Shown piece by piece: positions 25,178 to 36,747 of a stretch of DNA of 64,000 nucleotides; position 1 is the stretch's first letter; each line of letters starts with the position of its first letter. Below the pieces are notes generated by a model. It made no database searches. It was not told the origin of the DNA and worked only from the letters and a program-made list of their open reading frames with translations. Position numbers and translations under genes: made by a program. This stretch comes from Nemopilema nomurai (lineage: Eukaryota; Cnidaria; Scyphozoa; Rhizostomeae; Rhizostomatidae): assembly GCA_003864495.1 (NCBI GenBank), contig ML133450.1, forward strand, positions 948,640-1,012,639. Direction: 5' to 3'.

Positions 25178-26278
25178 TTACATAACAGAGCAACAAGCGC
25201 AATACGTTTTTGTTAGCTGTACTTGTCTGTATCGTCCAACAACTTTGCCCATTGCTTTCTTAGCAATTTTCTGGGATATATCCAGATTGTCATCTTTAAT
25301 AGGCCTAAAAGTTTTTGCATCATCGGCCTCGTCTTCGTTCTTGTGATCAGCCTGTACCTCGTTATCGATCAAGCTGTCTTTCTTCCTCTCCGTCTGCTCC
25401 TCCTCAATATCCGACAGTAATTTTTCCTTTTCATTCTGCATATCCTCGACTTCAATTTCCAAGTTGTCAATGTTATTTGACTCTGTAACGGCCTCATTCT
25501 CTGTAGTCTCGTTTTCCTCCGGTTTCTCGGCTGCAGGATTCCCCTCACCCATGTTTACGTTGTTGTTCCCGAGCCCGGTGTCTTCCCCATTTTCTCCATC
25601 TATGCCATCTTGTTGTACGTCCTTGTTTGCTAGCTCAACAATAACCGTGTCGAAAATTTCTTTCGACTTTCTCCTCTCCACATCCTCCCTTTTCCTTACT
25701 TCGGTTGATGTTTCAAGATGGCTTGCTTCATCTCTGCCATCCTCAGATAGTAATTGGCTCGTCCCTTCTTCGCTACTACCATTTTCCACAACCTCTTCAG
25801 TTTTTCCTGATTGCAATCCTTCGTCTCCGTTCGCACTCTTTTCCTCGTGTTCAATGTCATCTTTTGGTAAATCATCGCCTTCATCCTTATCAACTTTCCC
25901 ATCAATTTCCGAGGCAGACTCTTGTTTCTCCTTCTCTTTATTCTCAAAATCCTCGTTCGGCCCTTGCTCAGTATCAAATGAAGTTTCACCCTGATCCATT
26001 GAGTTCTTCTTCTCTGTTTTGCTCAATTTCCGAAGCGAGATCTTCCTAATGCGACCCTTAAATGACTTCTTCTCTTTTGCCTTGGCCTTGCTCTCTTCAT
26101 CACCGAGGTCCGACTGCTGTTTTCCGCGTTCAAGGAACTCTTTTTGTGCAGGCGAAAGCTCACCCTTGCTTGATTTCTTTCTCCATCGCTTCGAGGACTT
26201 CTTTTTGTCCCCTTTCGGAGTTTTCCCAGCCTCCATATCTTCTGCGTCTACCAAGTTCTGTTTATTTTCGTCGGCCAT
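25178..26278 (-). CDS. Acidic MARCKS-like protein with dicysteine CaaX box
   Basis: One uninterrupted exon encodes 366 aa, unusual in a window where every other gene is split. The N-terminus has two basic patches: KKKSSKRWRKKSSKG at about 25-39 and KKSFKGRIRKISLRKLSK at about 70-87. Their Ser residues lie among Lys/Arg, as in the phospholipid/calmodulin-binding effector region of MARCKS proteins. The middle (about 95-315) is Glu/Asp/Asn/Lys-rich, low-complexity and probably disordered or partly coiled. The C-terminus ends TKTYCACCSVM. The last four residues form a CaaX box with Met, which favours farnesylation, and the upstream cysteines (360, 362) are likely palmitoylation sites. Paralemmins and some Ras proteins share this lipidation layout. 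There is no Gly2, so no myristoylation is expected. I infer a membrane-attached, phosphorylation-regulated cytoskeletal or signalling protein; no orthologue is recognised. The opposite-strand open frames here are shadows of the low-complexity codons. Confidence 0.88.
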   Translation of the reverse strand: MADENKQNLVDAEDMEAGKTPKGDKKKSSKRWRKKSSKGELSPAQKEFLERGKQQSDLGDEESKAKAKEKKSFKGRIRKISLRKLSKTEKKNSMDQGETSFDTEQGPNEDFENKEKEKQESASEIDGKVDKDEGDDLPKDDIEHEEKSANGDEGLQSGKTEEVVENGSSEEGTSQLLSEDGRDEASHLETSTEVRKREDVERRKSKEIFDTVIVELANKDVQQDGIDGENGEDTGLGNNNVNMGEGNPAAEKPEENETTENEAVTESNNIDNLEIEVEDMQNEKEKLLSDIEEEQTERKKDSLIDNEVQADHKNEDEADDAKTFRPIKDDNLDISQKIAKKAMGKVVGRYRQVQLTKTYCACCSVM

Positions 26279-29200
26279 TTTCTGAAATATTCTTTATCTA
26301 TTGAGGGAATCGATTTGTAGTAGACGATTCAGGTCTGTACAAGGTTGAAATTTCTTAGTTGTCGACTCCTGGTTAGGTCATGTTGCAGAATCCAGTCTTG
26401 CTTATAAACACTGTTGTGCACATGAGTGGTCACGTTTGCCGATTCTGATTGGCTGTCCATCCAGGGTCGTACCCGCTTTTTCAACTGGTCAACTATTTTT
26501 GCAGATAAGCCGATTGGTCAAGGTCTTCGGGTGATGTCCCAAGTCCATGGGGTAAAACTAAGGGCGCATGGTAACTTGTTTCCCTGAACAAATAATCAAT
26601 TGGTACTGCGGCATGTAAACGAAGAAAACAACAGGTGCTACTGGCGGTAATTCAACAGAGCACTTAACAAAAACAAGATCTTGGAAAGATTCAAATAAAC
26701 GCGAATCAACATTCTTTGTTCACAATAAAATGAATAGCCTGGCTCCTGAATAGACGTAATTGCAAACATGATCGTCACGAAACCGATTTTCAGGTGTGAG
26801 ACCATTGTCTTATAAACAATAAACAATCAATTAGGCTTTTTGTCAGTGCCAGGAGAAATGGGAGGCAATTAAACCTGCCCCTCTGGGTATAAAATAAGCG
26901 ATCGACAAAGAAGGTATCGCTCTTTCATCCTTTTAGCGAATTCTAAAGTGATTTAAATCCTTAAGAATTTAGGCGATCGCTAAATCAAGGGTGCTAAAGT
27001 AGAACTTGAGATGGCTTGTTGCACCAATTAAAAAGCAGGCAGGTAAAGAGTGGATCATGGCAGGTGCCAGAAGATTACTCTTGAAGGAGCTTTACCGTTG
27101 TTGGAAAAACGAAAACTTTTTACTCAAGGCTAAACTTTTTCCTTATCTGGTCGGCGAAATATGTAGCTGCATATTTAATTTTAAAAAGGCATGTCGCAGT
27201 TTTTTCACTCTAAGTGAGTGTTTCTATTTTGGAGGCTAATCCATATGGGGGCTGCATTGAATAACTTTGTGGTGCATATTTGAAAGAGCTGACAGAGGCC
27301 CAGTGGAAGTTATGTTGTTAGATGGAAAGCCGAATGATATCATACAGAGATGAGAAGAATCCCTAATGTTGAATAATGTTTTATGAATATGTAAGTGTCT
27401 GTGTAAACCAAACTAAAAAGTGCTTGATGGCACGCAAAGTACTAGTGGTACCAATTTGTTGCACGCGTCCTTATTCATACCGTCCCTGTGTAGGACTTCT
27501 AGAACTTTTGTGCTTCAAATTTAGGCAGTGCAAAAGTTGCAGGGATGACGTGCCTTTAAAGTCCACCTCCAAATTGCCTGAATTGACCAATGGTGAAGTG
27601 AAGTAGTTAGGAGCAGCTGAAAGACTCAATTTCAGGCAATATACCAAACAGCCAAATAGGTGTCAAAAGATAGTTCATGCCTATGCAAAAATTAATTTAG
27701 TTCAATTCCCTTTTGGGAAAAAGTGCAGATCAAGATTTTTTCTTGGTAGATTGCAGGTGGAGAAGCGACAAACTACATTTCATGTCTATACAAGCCTGTT
27801 TCGTGATGTTTCTGCCAAGAACAAACATCGTGCTGGAAATAATTTAGTGTGCTTTTTACCACTAAACACTAAATAGCCGGCAACCGTGGCATTTCAAAAC
27901 TCAGGTAGGCAGTGATCTCACAAAAGATCAATGAAAGGTGGCTAGATCATTGATTAACCCTTGAGGATCAAAGATTTTTGAGTCTGAAAAGGAGCAGCCT
28001 TGTCGCAAACTCCAACCTGTGATTGAGAAATTTTTCGATCAACAATCAACAATCAAGCAGTTTCAGAAAGCAAAGAGTTTTAAGAGCACAGCAAAGAGTT
28101 TTAAGATGCATAATCTATTTAGGAGACCGCATGTCAACTGTCCATAATGCCTTTAGACGTGACGATAAATTTCATGTCTGCCTTTCGAAATGCAATGATA
28201 GAAATATGACTTCTGTACATGGCCCCCAGCGTTTTGGCAAATCACTCAAAAGTGTCCCTTTCAAACCCAGTAGTGTCCCTGTGCGACCCAAAAGTGTCCC
28301 TTTCAAATTCAAAAGTAAGGGGTAGCAATGTTCCCTTTATTTGATCTGGCCCCCACTTTCAAGATTTAGCTTACGTTCTTGATACTTGATCGCGCAACAA
28401 CTTGCTTTGAACTCTAACTTTGTGACAAGAAAAAACTTTCTTTGTTCCGTATCGTAAAAAATTCCAGATACTGGTGCACAGAATGCCGAACAGAAAGATA
28501 CCTGCTAGGTAACAGGGGGATTCAACAAGCGTGACCATCGCAAAGACACATCTATTTGGTATAAACTACAGGTGTTAAAAAGACTTTGTTTCAAGGCGTG
28601 AAATTACAGTTGCACATTGTGGATCATAAAAAGACTAGGGCTTTATTCAACGAGAAAGATCTTGAAGGTCACCAGAAAATTTCATTTAGAAGGCACATGA
28701 TAGGCAGCTGTTTGATGAGACCTCTGCATCAATTATTCAGCAGTTTTGATCGACGGGTTGCTTTTTTGTAGTGACGCAATAACCATTCAGAATTAGCAGG
28801 TAGGCGGCTGGCAAACTCGCCAATGCAAGCACATTTGCAGAGTGGGTTATTCTGTGTTTCGGCTTCTTTTTCATGAGTCCATAAAACGATTCTTAACAAC
28901 AAAGAGGTCATTCACCCATTTGAAGACGTTGCTCATTTCTAACTTAAATCACTCCACGCCTAACCTATTAGCCAACGGCTTTCTAGAGAAGAATCCACTA
29001 CCCATTTTGTATGCATTGCGTTAAAGAATACACTGGTTAAATTCAAAGTTGTGTTAGCCCAGGGCGTACTTATAAATATGACAGGGCTGCCTAAGTAAGA
29101 ACCATCAGCCAAAAAACTTTTTCAGCATAGAAATTGACACAAAAAAATAATTTGTCTTGTCATGCACACCTAACAAATAACAAAAACTCTGTTCTAGTGA

Positions 29201-30576
29201 TGATCTTGAGATTTTGTACACAGTATGCCATATTTATAAAAGATACACAATTTACATCATCTTATAGTTTGTCATTTGCATTTTGGCATGTCATGAACCC
29301 AAAAACGTAATTGTATTATTAGCTGACCTAAAAATTGCTTTCGTTTAAATTTTAGACCCAAAAAAGAAACCTGGCTGTTCCAACATTCTTTGCTGTGTCT
29401 AAGAGTGTGGTTTTTTTGAGCGAGCTTTCGGTCAGTATTGACGATTTCAAGTATTACCTACATCAGCATCGACTTTTCATGGTAAGCCTAAAGAAATAGC
29501 AATGATGGAAAAAGAAATCTAGAATGACAATTTCCGCAAACGTGTAAAAAACAAAGATAGATAATTCTTGCTCTATTTAGTCGACCTTCTTCAGCAAGTA
29601 TCAGGGACAGTGGTCATAAGTATACTTCCCCAGTCGACAAGCAGCCCCCCCCGCCAAAGGCAAGACTGAAAGAGAAATGATCTGCCATACACCTGAACAT
29701 AATACTCGTAATCCTAAATTCCAAACTACAAGTGCTTCAACTTCATAGTGATGCCTGAATTATTGAAAAGTTTTGACGGTTCTAAACCCCTGACAATTAA
29801 ACTACGCTCAAAAACTTAATCGTAAAAGTGTTCGAATTATAATTGCCTCGTGGATGGAAAAAATGAGTGGCACGGTAGCAGATCTGATTTACTTAGAAAG
29901 TGTCTTTATTCCTTGATTGGCAGGTCAACAGATGGCGATTCGTTGGTCACGTTGCAAATCTATCCCCAGTTTGTTACGCTGGCTAAACTCTCTGCATAAG
30001 GAGACATTGAAGTCTGAGAGGGGGTTGGGTACAATGGATCAAAACAATTGAAGCGAATTTAACAACTTCAAGAAAAGATGGCCAACCTGTTAGCATCAGT
30101 AGAGATTATCTAACACTTTCCGTCCAAAATCCACCCTCCTTTAGAATTATAAATAAATTTAGGAAAATCAGCACAATTTGAGCATAAGATATTTAGGTAC
30201 AAAGAAGAAAGGTAGGAAAGCAAATAACATACTACAACTATAAAAACTTACAAAATCAAATCTTGCCCAATAAAAATGCGATTCTGGAATCAAAATGTAT
30301 TTCTTTGCCTAAAGAGGTGTATAAAATCAAATAAAGACTTTATGGATGACCTACGAGTGACGGATTTCGTCAAAAGAGAAAACTTGAAGTTCATCTAAGT
30401 ACCTCTATCCCAAGCAAGGTTTACAACGAGTGGACTACAAACTCTATCACTAGTAAATTCACTATCCAATTCCTCACGACATTCTAAATATCAAATCCTG
30501 AAATAAATAGGAGAAATGTTGGCTTATAAAATTACAACTAAACCACTTTGCTAAAGAAAATTTAGCGATGTTAAAT
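26279..30576. other. Intergenic, no supported gene
   Basis: The region just above 26278 is the likely promoter of the MARCKS-like gene. Small open frames up to 100 codons (for example 28023-28325 plus) show no recognisable product. A short direct repeat of AAAGTGTCCCTTTCAAA-type units (three copies, about 28248-28315) is present. The upper end should contain the 3' UTR of the minus-strand CaaX gene that stops at 30577. Confidence 0.5.
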
Positions 30577-33500
30577 CTACATAATCTTGCAACACCGCTG
30601 AATTTCCACTGGATCATCATCCATCCACCCTGGCCTAAATCGCATCAGTTCTGCGAATCTTGTAACCTCCTTCGCAGTGAAGTTAACCAAAACCCAGTCG
30701 TCAAGAACGTTCTTCACTTCCGGCATTTGAACTTCGCTCAGCATTTGCTTTTGCTCCTCCGTCAACTCCTGTTTGGTATGAGCCTGCGGCTTCACACGAA
30801 GAGTCAATTTTTTCATTGGCTGATTAATCTCAATATGCTTGGCTGCGACAGTAGGATTCTGGGAAGGTTCAGTGCTGTCGTGAAATTTGACGTGATCGGT
30901 TTTACCATCTCTTCTTATCTCCATGAATTCTTCACTTACAATTTCCTTTCCTGCGAAAGCCACAAAGTGCGTAAATAAAGAAAAAATGAAAACACTAACA
31001 GGTCCGTGTCAGGAGAAAACCACGAATAATTAGCGTTTTATTCCTGCATGAAAGTCTTACCAGGACCTTAAAACTTTCGCAAAGACATAATAACTAGTGC
31101 TTTTCAACTGACCCTGGAACGCAGGCGTGAAATAAATATACTTTGGGACATCTGTAGCTTTAATACCAGAAGTAGGCGTACAGCATTGGAAAAATGACGA
31201 GAAAATGTTCCTTTCGAGAACAGAATCGAGTAATTGAACATATTGTCATGATTTTCTCATTTTGAAAATGCTTTATTATAATTACCAGAACAAAACATAG
31301 ACGGATTGATGGTTGCACGCCGATATAGATTCATATCCACATTTACCGACTCTTTCAAGAGTCCAGATATACTACGGGTAAACAGTTACCCCCTAAAATC
31401 TTTTATGGCAATAGCATTCCCCATAAAGTGGTGTTTCGGCACATTAACCGCTGTACTCATTGAGCAGAATCTTACAAGGGTTACAAGCACTACCTTGAAG
31501 CTGCGGTCCTGGCTCCTCCCCCGCGTCCTCTTGATGCTCATGCGCCTCGTGACGTAATTCTGCTCGCTGATCCTGTAGCTCCAGGGCCTTCTCGTGCTCT
31601 TCGTCGGCTGGGCCTAGCACTGCATGAAAGTCGACCTCGCTTTCAACTGTTGTGACTTCCACCGGCATTCTAACCACATCTTCGTCTATGAAAACACGGC
31701 AGAATCACAGATTTTTTCTAGGCCTTATCTAAGTAGCGTCGTGTGTTGTGAAAAAAATTAACTTCTTGCGATGCGTATTAAGAGCAACGAAAATTACCTT
31801 CGTCTGAGCAAACATCATCCTGGATTTCATTCTGTTCAGTCAGAGAAACATCATGTTCCACAAGCTGACACGTCCCAGAATCATCTTCTGTAATCTTAAC
31901 AACCTCAGCGACAGATTCCGACTCTTCCTGGAAGATAAAAGAAAGATGGACGAATGAAATAAATGGTGCCTTACCGACAAATGCTCACAAAATATGGAAA
32001 TGTATCATCATGATGGGACTTGTTACAGAAATTTCTGTTATTCGCATAGCGATAAGTGAGGTTGCTAGCTTGGTCCATTGAACTACCAACATTTCATTTC
32101 ATTCAATAAGCAATTCAAGGTCAAAGATGGTTGACACAGCACGCAAAACAACAAATAATTCTATCGATGCCATCAATTTTATTCATCGCTCGCTAGTCAC
32201 TTTCTTAATCTCTGAAATTAATTCACTCTCCAGATGTCAATATCGCCTCTACAAGAGACTAACCGCAATTAAACAATGGCTACATTTCCGTCAACTCTCA
32301 AGGGATCAATTTCCATCAGGTGCACATTCAAAAAGAAACAATAACTACATCTCAGTGAACTCTCAAGAGACCAATTGCCATTTCTGTGAAACAGACGCGT
32401 TTAAGAAATAGCTGTCAAATTCTGAAGCACAATTGCCGAACTTAGACGGAGTTGACAAAACTTTGATGAATTAAACAAAGAAGAATGCGTAAACTTTCAA
32501 GAGCAAAGTGAAACGAATTTAAGCGTTGAATTCTTCGAAAACCAAACACGAGGTAAGCAGCTGTAGCCTTTTACCTGGAATACTTTTAAAAATCTTTTGG
32601 CGCTTAAACACGCATCCACCATAATGTATATCGATGCAAGGTCGGCAAATACTGCCGCAAACGACCGAATTGAACTCTTATTTACTAAAGGAGCATACTG
32701 CTTTGTGGTGAGTTAACTCATTCTCTTGACAAATCATCCGACTCAATGTTAATTTTGTGTCCGCTCTGCCACTAAAATTTGCCTGTTTTTTCACAATCTC
32801 GGAATATTTCATGAAATGTTCCAAAGTTACAGAGCGAATAACGACCAAAGCGAAAATGATGGTACAGATGATGGAGTCAATTAGAAAATGGTGTGCGCTG
32901 AGCTGCCCATTAGATAATACGTTTGTTTTCAGCCAAGATTTAGTTCTCTACTCTCCGTCTCTTTTATGCTACTACTACCCATTTAAGTGGCAACATAAAA
33001 ACATATGAACTTAGATGGCAAACCAGAGTATTATCGCCAAGTACTCTAACCACTTGGCCGTTTTGACGCACATCACTTCGTTAAATGCTTCCACAAGAAT
33101 AAGTGATGAGAACTCAAATGAAAAATTTCCAGGTATTTGGCGGCGAAACAATTAGTTCATTCGACCATATCAGAGTTACAGTGGAACCCGTGTGCGTTTG
33201 ACAGACTCAAAGAGCAAGTTGGAATTTACCTGAAAGCCTTCCGGGGCAGGTTGATTCTCCTCCACAATGGTCTCGACATCTTCGCCCATTTCGTTTTGCG
33301 TGATTATCACCTTGCGCGTGGTAACCAAGGTGGTTTCCTGGTACGGCTCTTCTGAATACGAGATATCGTGCTCGTGATCGAGGTCATCTTCGGATACCAC
33401 TGTTTCCACCTCCTCCCCATCAACAGTCTTCCGCGTAGTAATACGGCGCTTTTTAACGATTCTTTGAATCTCGACCGTTTCGTTCTCTGTCTCACCAAAA

Positions 33501-36500
33501 GCACCAATTTCACCGATTACCTGGGAAAAGAACGACTTTGTCGATTGTACTTTTCTAAATTTTTCAATAGAAACCTTCAGTCACAAGGAAAGGGAGCTTT
33601 CTTGAATAAAGCAGTCAGCTGAGCGCTATTTAATACTGTATACCCATTTGTCAAAAATACGTAATGCGTAAAAAATTGACAAATATGAGCCTTGCTTAAG
33701 ACACTATTTACATAAAAATTTGTTCTAATTTAAATTGACAAAAAATATCGCTGTTAAACGTTGTTAACTGTCTGTGCTTTCAATTGAAACAGGTAAATTG
33801 ATGTGTAACTACATTTTAACCATTTGTCTATTGTACATACAAAGTTGAGAGAGCGTGCGTCATCAACGTTCAACTCATTGCTACAGTAGGAATGGCACAA
33901 AGTTTATGACACAAATCCATGAAACAATTATAGCTTCCACTAAAAGCAAACAGTAGAAATACCTCAGGGCTATCATCATCCTCTTCTTCGACCACAGTCT
34001 CAATTTCTTCTCCAGTTTCTGTCTTGGTGATGATAACTCTTCGTGACTTAGTAATCTTTGTCATCCTAACCCGTTTGTTATGTTCAACTATCTCCTGGAC
34101 ATCTGTGTCTACTCTCCATGGCGAGGACTGCACATCAACAACAACATTGCTATCTCCATGCGACATCAAATGGTGAGCTGGTGAGTCAGGTTCTGGCTGT
34201 AACAACATAACATAACAATTATGGTGGACAATTCTCAAGTATAAATTTACAATCTGACTTAGAAATGTACTGCCATTTATTAGGGCTCTCGATCACTTGC
34301 CTCACCTTTTTATAGTACAGAATAAGGATTTAATGCATTTAAGTATTTTGTATTGACAAGAAAAAAGTATATATACATACAGGATGATCTGGTTCTTTTT
34401 TCCTGTCCAGAAAATGAGAAATAGTTTCAGCAACCGCATCATCCACTTCAACAGTAGAACTTTCAACATCAACAACAACATTTTCATTATCTGCAGATTC
34501 AGTTGTTTCATAAGTGGTTGTAGTTGTTGTAATAACAGAGTGGGTGTGAATCTCGGGTTGGTCCCTATAAATTTCTGTTTCCTGGAACTCTGCAAAAAAG
34601 GTGACAGAGATATAAAATCTAATTGTTGTAGTTATAAAATCTAATCAATACTCTATCTAATCGACAAAGATATAAAATCTAATTAATACTCTATCTAATT
34701 GTTGTAACAACATACCAATATTTCAGAAACCATAGAAAATTCTAGGGCTTTATTTATAAGTTTGCATTCACAAAATCTTTGGAATTGCCTAAACAATAAT
34801 ACAAAGTTTTATGTATGAAAAATGATTTTATTTCAACAAAACCTTACATTTAAAGCGTAGCAAAACTGAAAACTTCCAAAATTTATGGATGCATGAATCA
34901 GTTGGCAAAGGGAGTGTTGTAAAGTATGTCCAGAAAATGAATGGAATGCTTTAAGTCCACAGGGAGATAAAAATAGGGAGATAAGTCCACAAGTCCACAG
35001 GGAGATAAAAAAGTTAAGATTACATATATAAATATATAATAGAATGCTGTATGAATGAAATTCATCTGGGGGCCTGCCCACTGTATTCCTACTTCCTACC
35101 CCAGCTCCTTGGTTATGATGGGCCTGTAATATCAAAAGAGATTACACAATAAAACAAATCATGGGGAAATTCTGGCTGTATGAATTGCACAACTCTCTTA
35201 TAATTATGAGCAGAATGAAGAAATGTAACATGCCTACCCTCAGTAGATACAGGGTCTATATCCTCTACTTCCTGAACCTCTATCTCCTGACTGCACCCTT
35301 CATTCTCTCCAGTTTTTACGTTAAAACATTGCTCTGTTCCAGTGGCAGAATCCAGTTTCTCAGAAATTTCATCGTTGGCACAAACTACCTCTTGATTCTC
35401 ATTTTCATCTTCAGCGGAGGCAATATCAACCTTGAACTCAAGTTTATTTGCAGATGCAGGGCCTGGATAAAAAAGCAAAAAGCTTCTGTTAACAACATAG
35501 GCTAAGCAAATAATAACATAGCAAGGGAGAGAGGGAAGTAGTACCTGACATTGGCAAGCTTTTATCAGTTCCTATCAAAGAGGTGTGATATACTCATGAA
35601 TGTATCATCACTTCTTCTCCAGACGTCTTTCCATCGACTATTGCCTGCATGAATGACCACAGGGTGGTTTCTGATTGTACTAAATGTATGTAAATTGGAA
35701 ACATCTACAAAGAGGTCTTTTGCTTGCCCTTTGTCTACATTGTATTTGAATTTGCTAAATAAACTACTTTTGTTTAGCTTTAGCATGAGAAAATATAAAA
35801 CTTCATTTTGAATTGATGTTTCTTCCTATTCCAATAGAGCTGTTTTCTTTCAATGATTTCAAGGAGACAAGAGTTCTACAATAACATTGCTATCACATAT
35901 ATAAATTATTTGATTATCTCAATGCTTCATTTGTTCAACAAAAAGTAAATTGACTAAAAACATGAATTAATATTTTGACAGCCTGCTTTTTGGCTTCTGA
36001 TTAGTAAGAGAACACTATGAATATACTTGCCCCCAAGCTGCATTTTAAGAAAAAATTGACATTAACCTTTAGCATGCTTGATATCAGTTGGGCCTAAAGT
36101 ATTGACAAATGCTTGGCAGCAGATATTTCTCAAAACTTTTACAGATATTCCTCAAAACTTTTACAGATATTTCTCAAAACTTTTATCTCCAATTACAATA
36201 TAATTTATTGCATTCAGCTTAAATTTACTAAATAAATATATAAACTAAATGATCTACTGATCAATAAACTTATTGATCAAAGTTGATGAGGTTATAACCC
36301 CACCAAACTTCCTTTTTTGCCACATAATTTTCTTTATACAAAAATTAGTGTTATTTCTCGGCCACCTAGTGAACAGAGAAACACTTGATGCTGAAATCAT
36401 TCAATTCTGGTAGAAAAACAAGATAGATAAACCCATTAACAAACACAATGCATTCACCCTGTTGGAGAAATCACCATTCTCGCGTGGGTATCATAAAAAC

Positions 36501-36747
36501 TTTTTGTCTTTCGTTAAAATCTTTACATATTTATTAGATTAAATCACAAAGCCGGATTAAGTTCCAGTCAGTATTTGGCTGCTGGCCAGTGTGACCCGCT
36601 CACCGATTTCCAATAAAATGAGAACACAATGTGGGCACGAGGGGCCTAGCTTAGCCGCTATAGTGTCAAATTATTACCAGTATTGTTGCCCTTTTTCTTG
36701 CCCTTATTTCTGTTCCTCTTCTTCTTTTTCTTGATATCGTCACTCAT
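30577..36747 (-). CDS. Acidic repeat protein with dicysteine CaaX box, 8 exons
   Basis: In transcript order the exons are 36747-36678, 35462-35238, 34589-34381, 34196-33963, 33520-33230, 31927-31798, 31685-31494 and 30950-30577 (stop TAG). All phases join, giving 574 aa. The N-terminus is strongly basic (MSDDIKKKKKRNRNKGKKK). A long acidic region follows. Exons 4 and 5 contain three related units of about 25 residues: RRVIITKTETGEEIETVVEE, RRITTRKTVDGEEVETVVSE and RKVIITQNEMGEDVETIVEE. A shorter NVVVDV(E/Q)SS motif occurs in exons 3 and 4. The last exon encodes a less acidic, probably folded segment and ends IQRCCKIM, a CaaX box with Met (farnesyl type) preceded by a second cysteine. I infer a membrane-tethered cytoplasmic protein. 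Paralemmins are the closest architecture I know, but I see no clear homology. The name and function are open. Confidence 0.88.
36120..36185. repeat. Tandem repeat, 22 bp x 3
   Basis: Three consecutive copies of CAGATATTTCTCAAAACTTT plus TA occur in the first intron of the repeat-containing CaaX gene. They differ by a single T-to-C change in the middle copy. Confidence 0.85.

Noticed and set aside
25464..25994. 176-codon plus-strand open frame
   Set aside because: It is antisense to the single-exon acidic CaaX gene. Its Ser/Phe-rich composition is what reversed Glu/Lys codons give.
34302..34595. 97-codon minus frame rich in Leu/Met
   Set aside because: It is the wrong frame of CaaX repeat gene exon 3; the correct frame joins in phase with exons 2 and 4.
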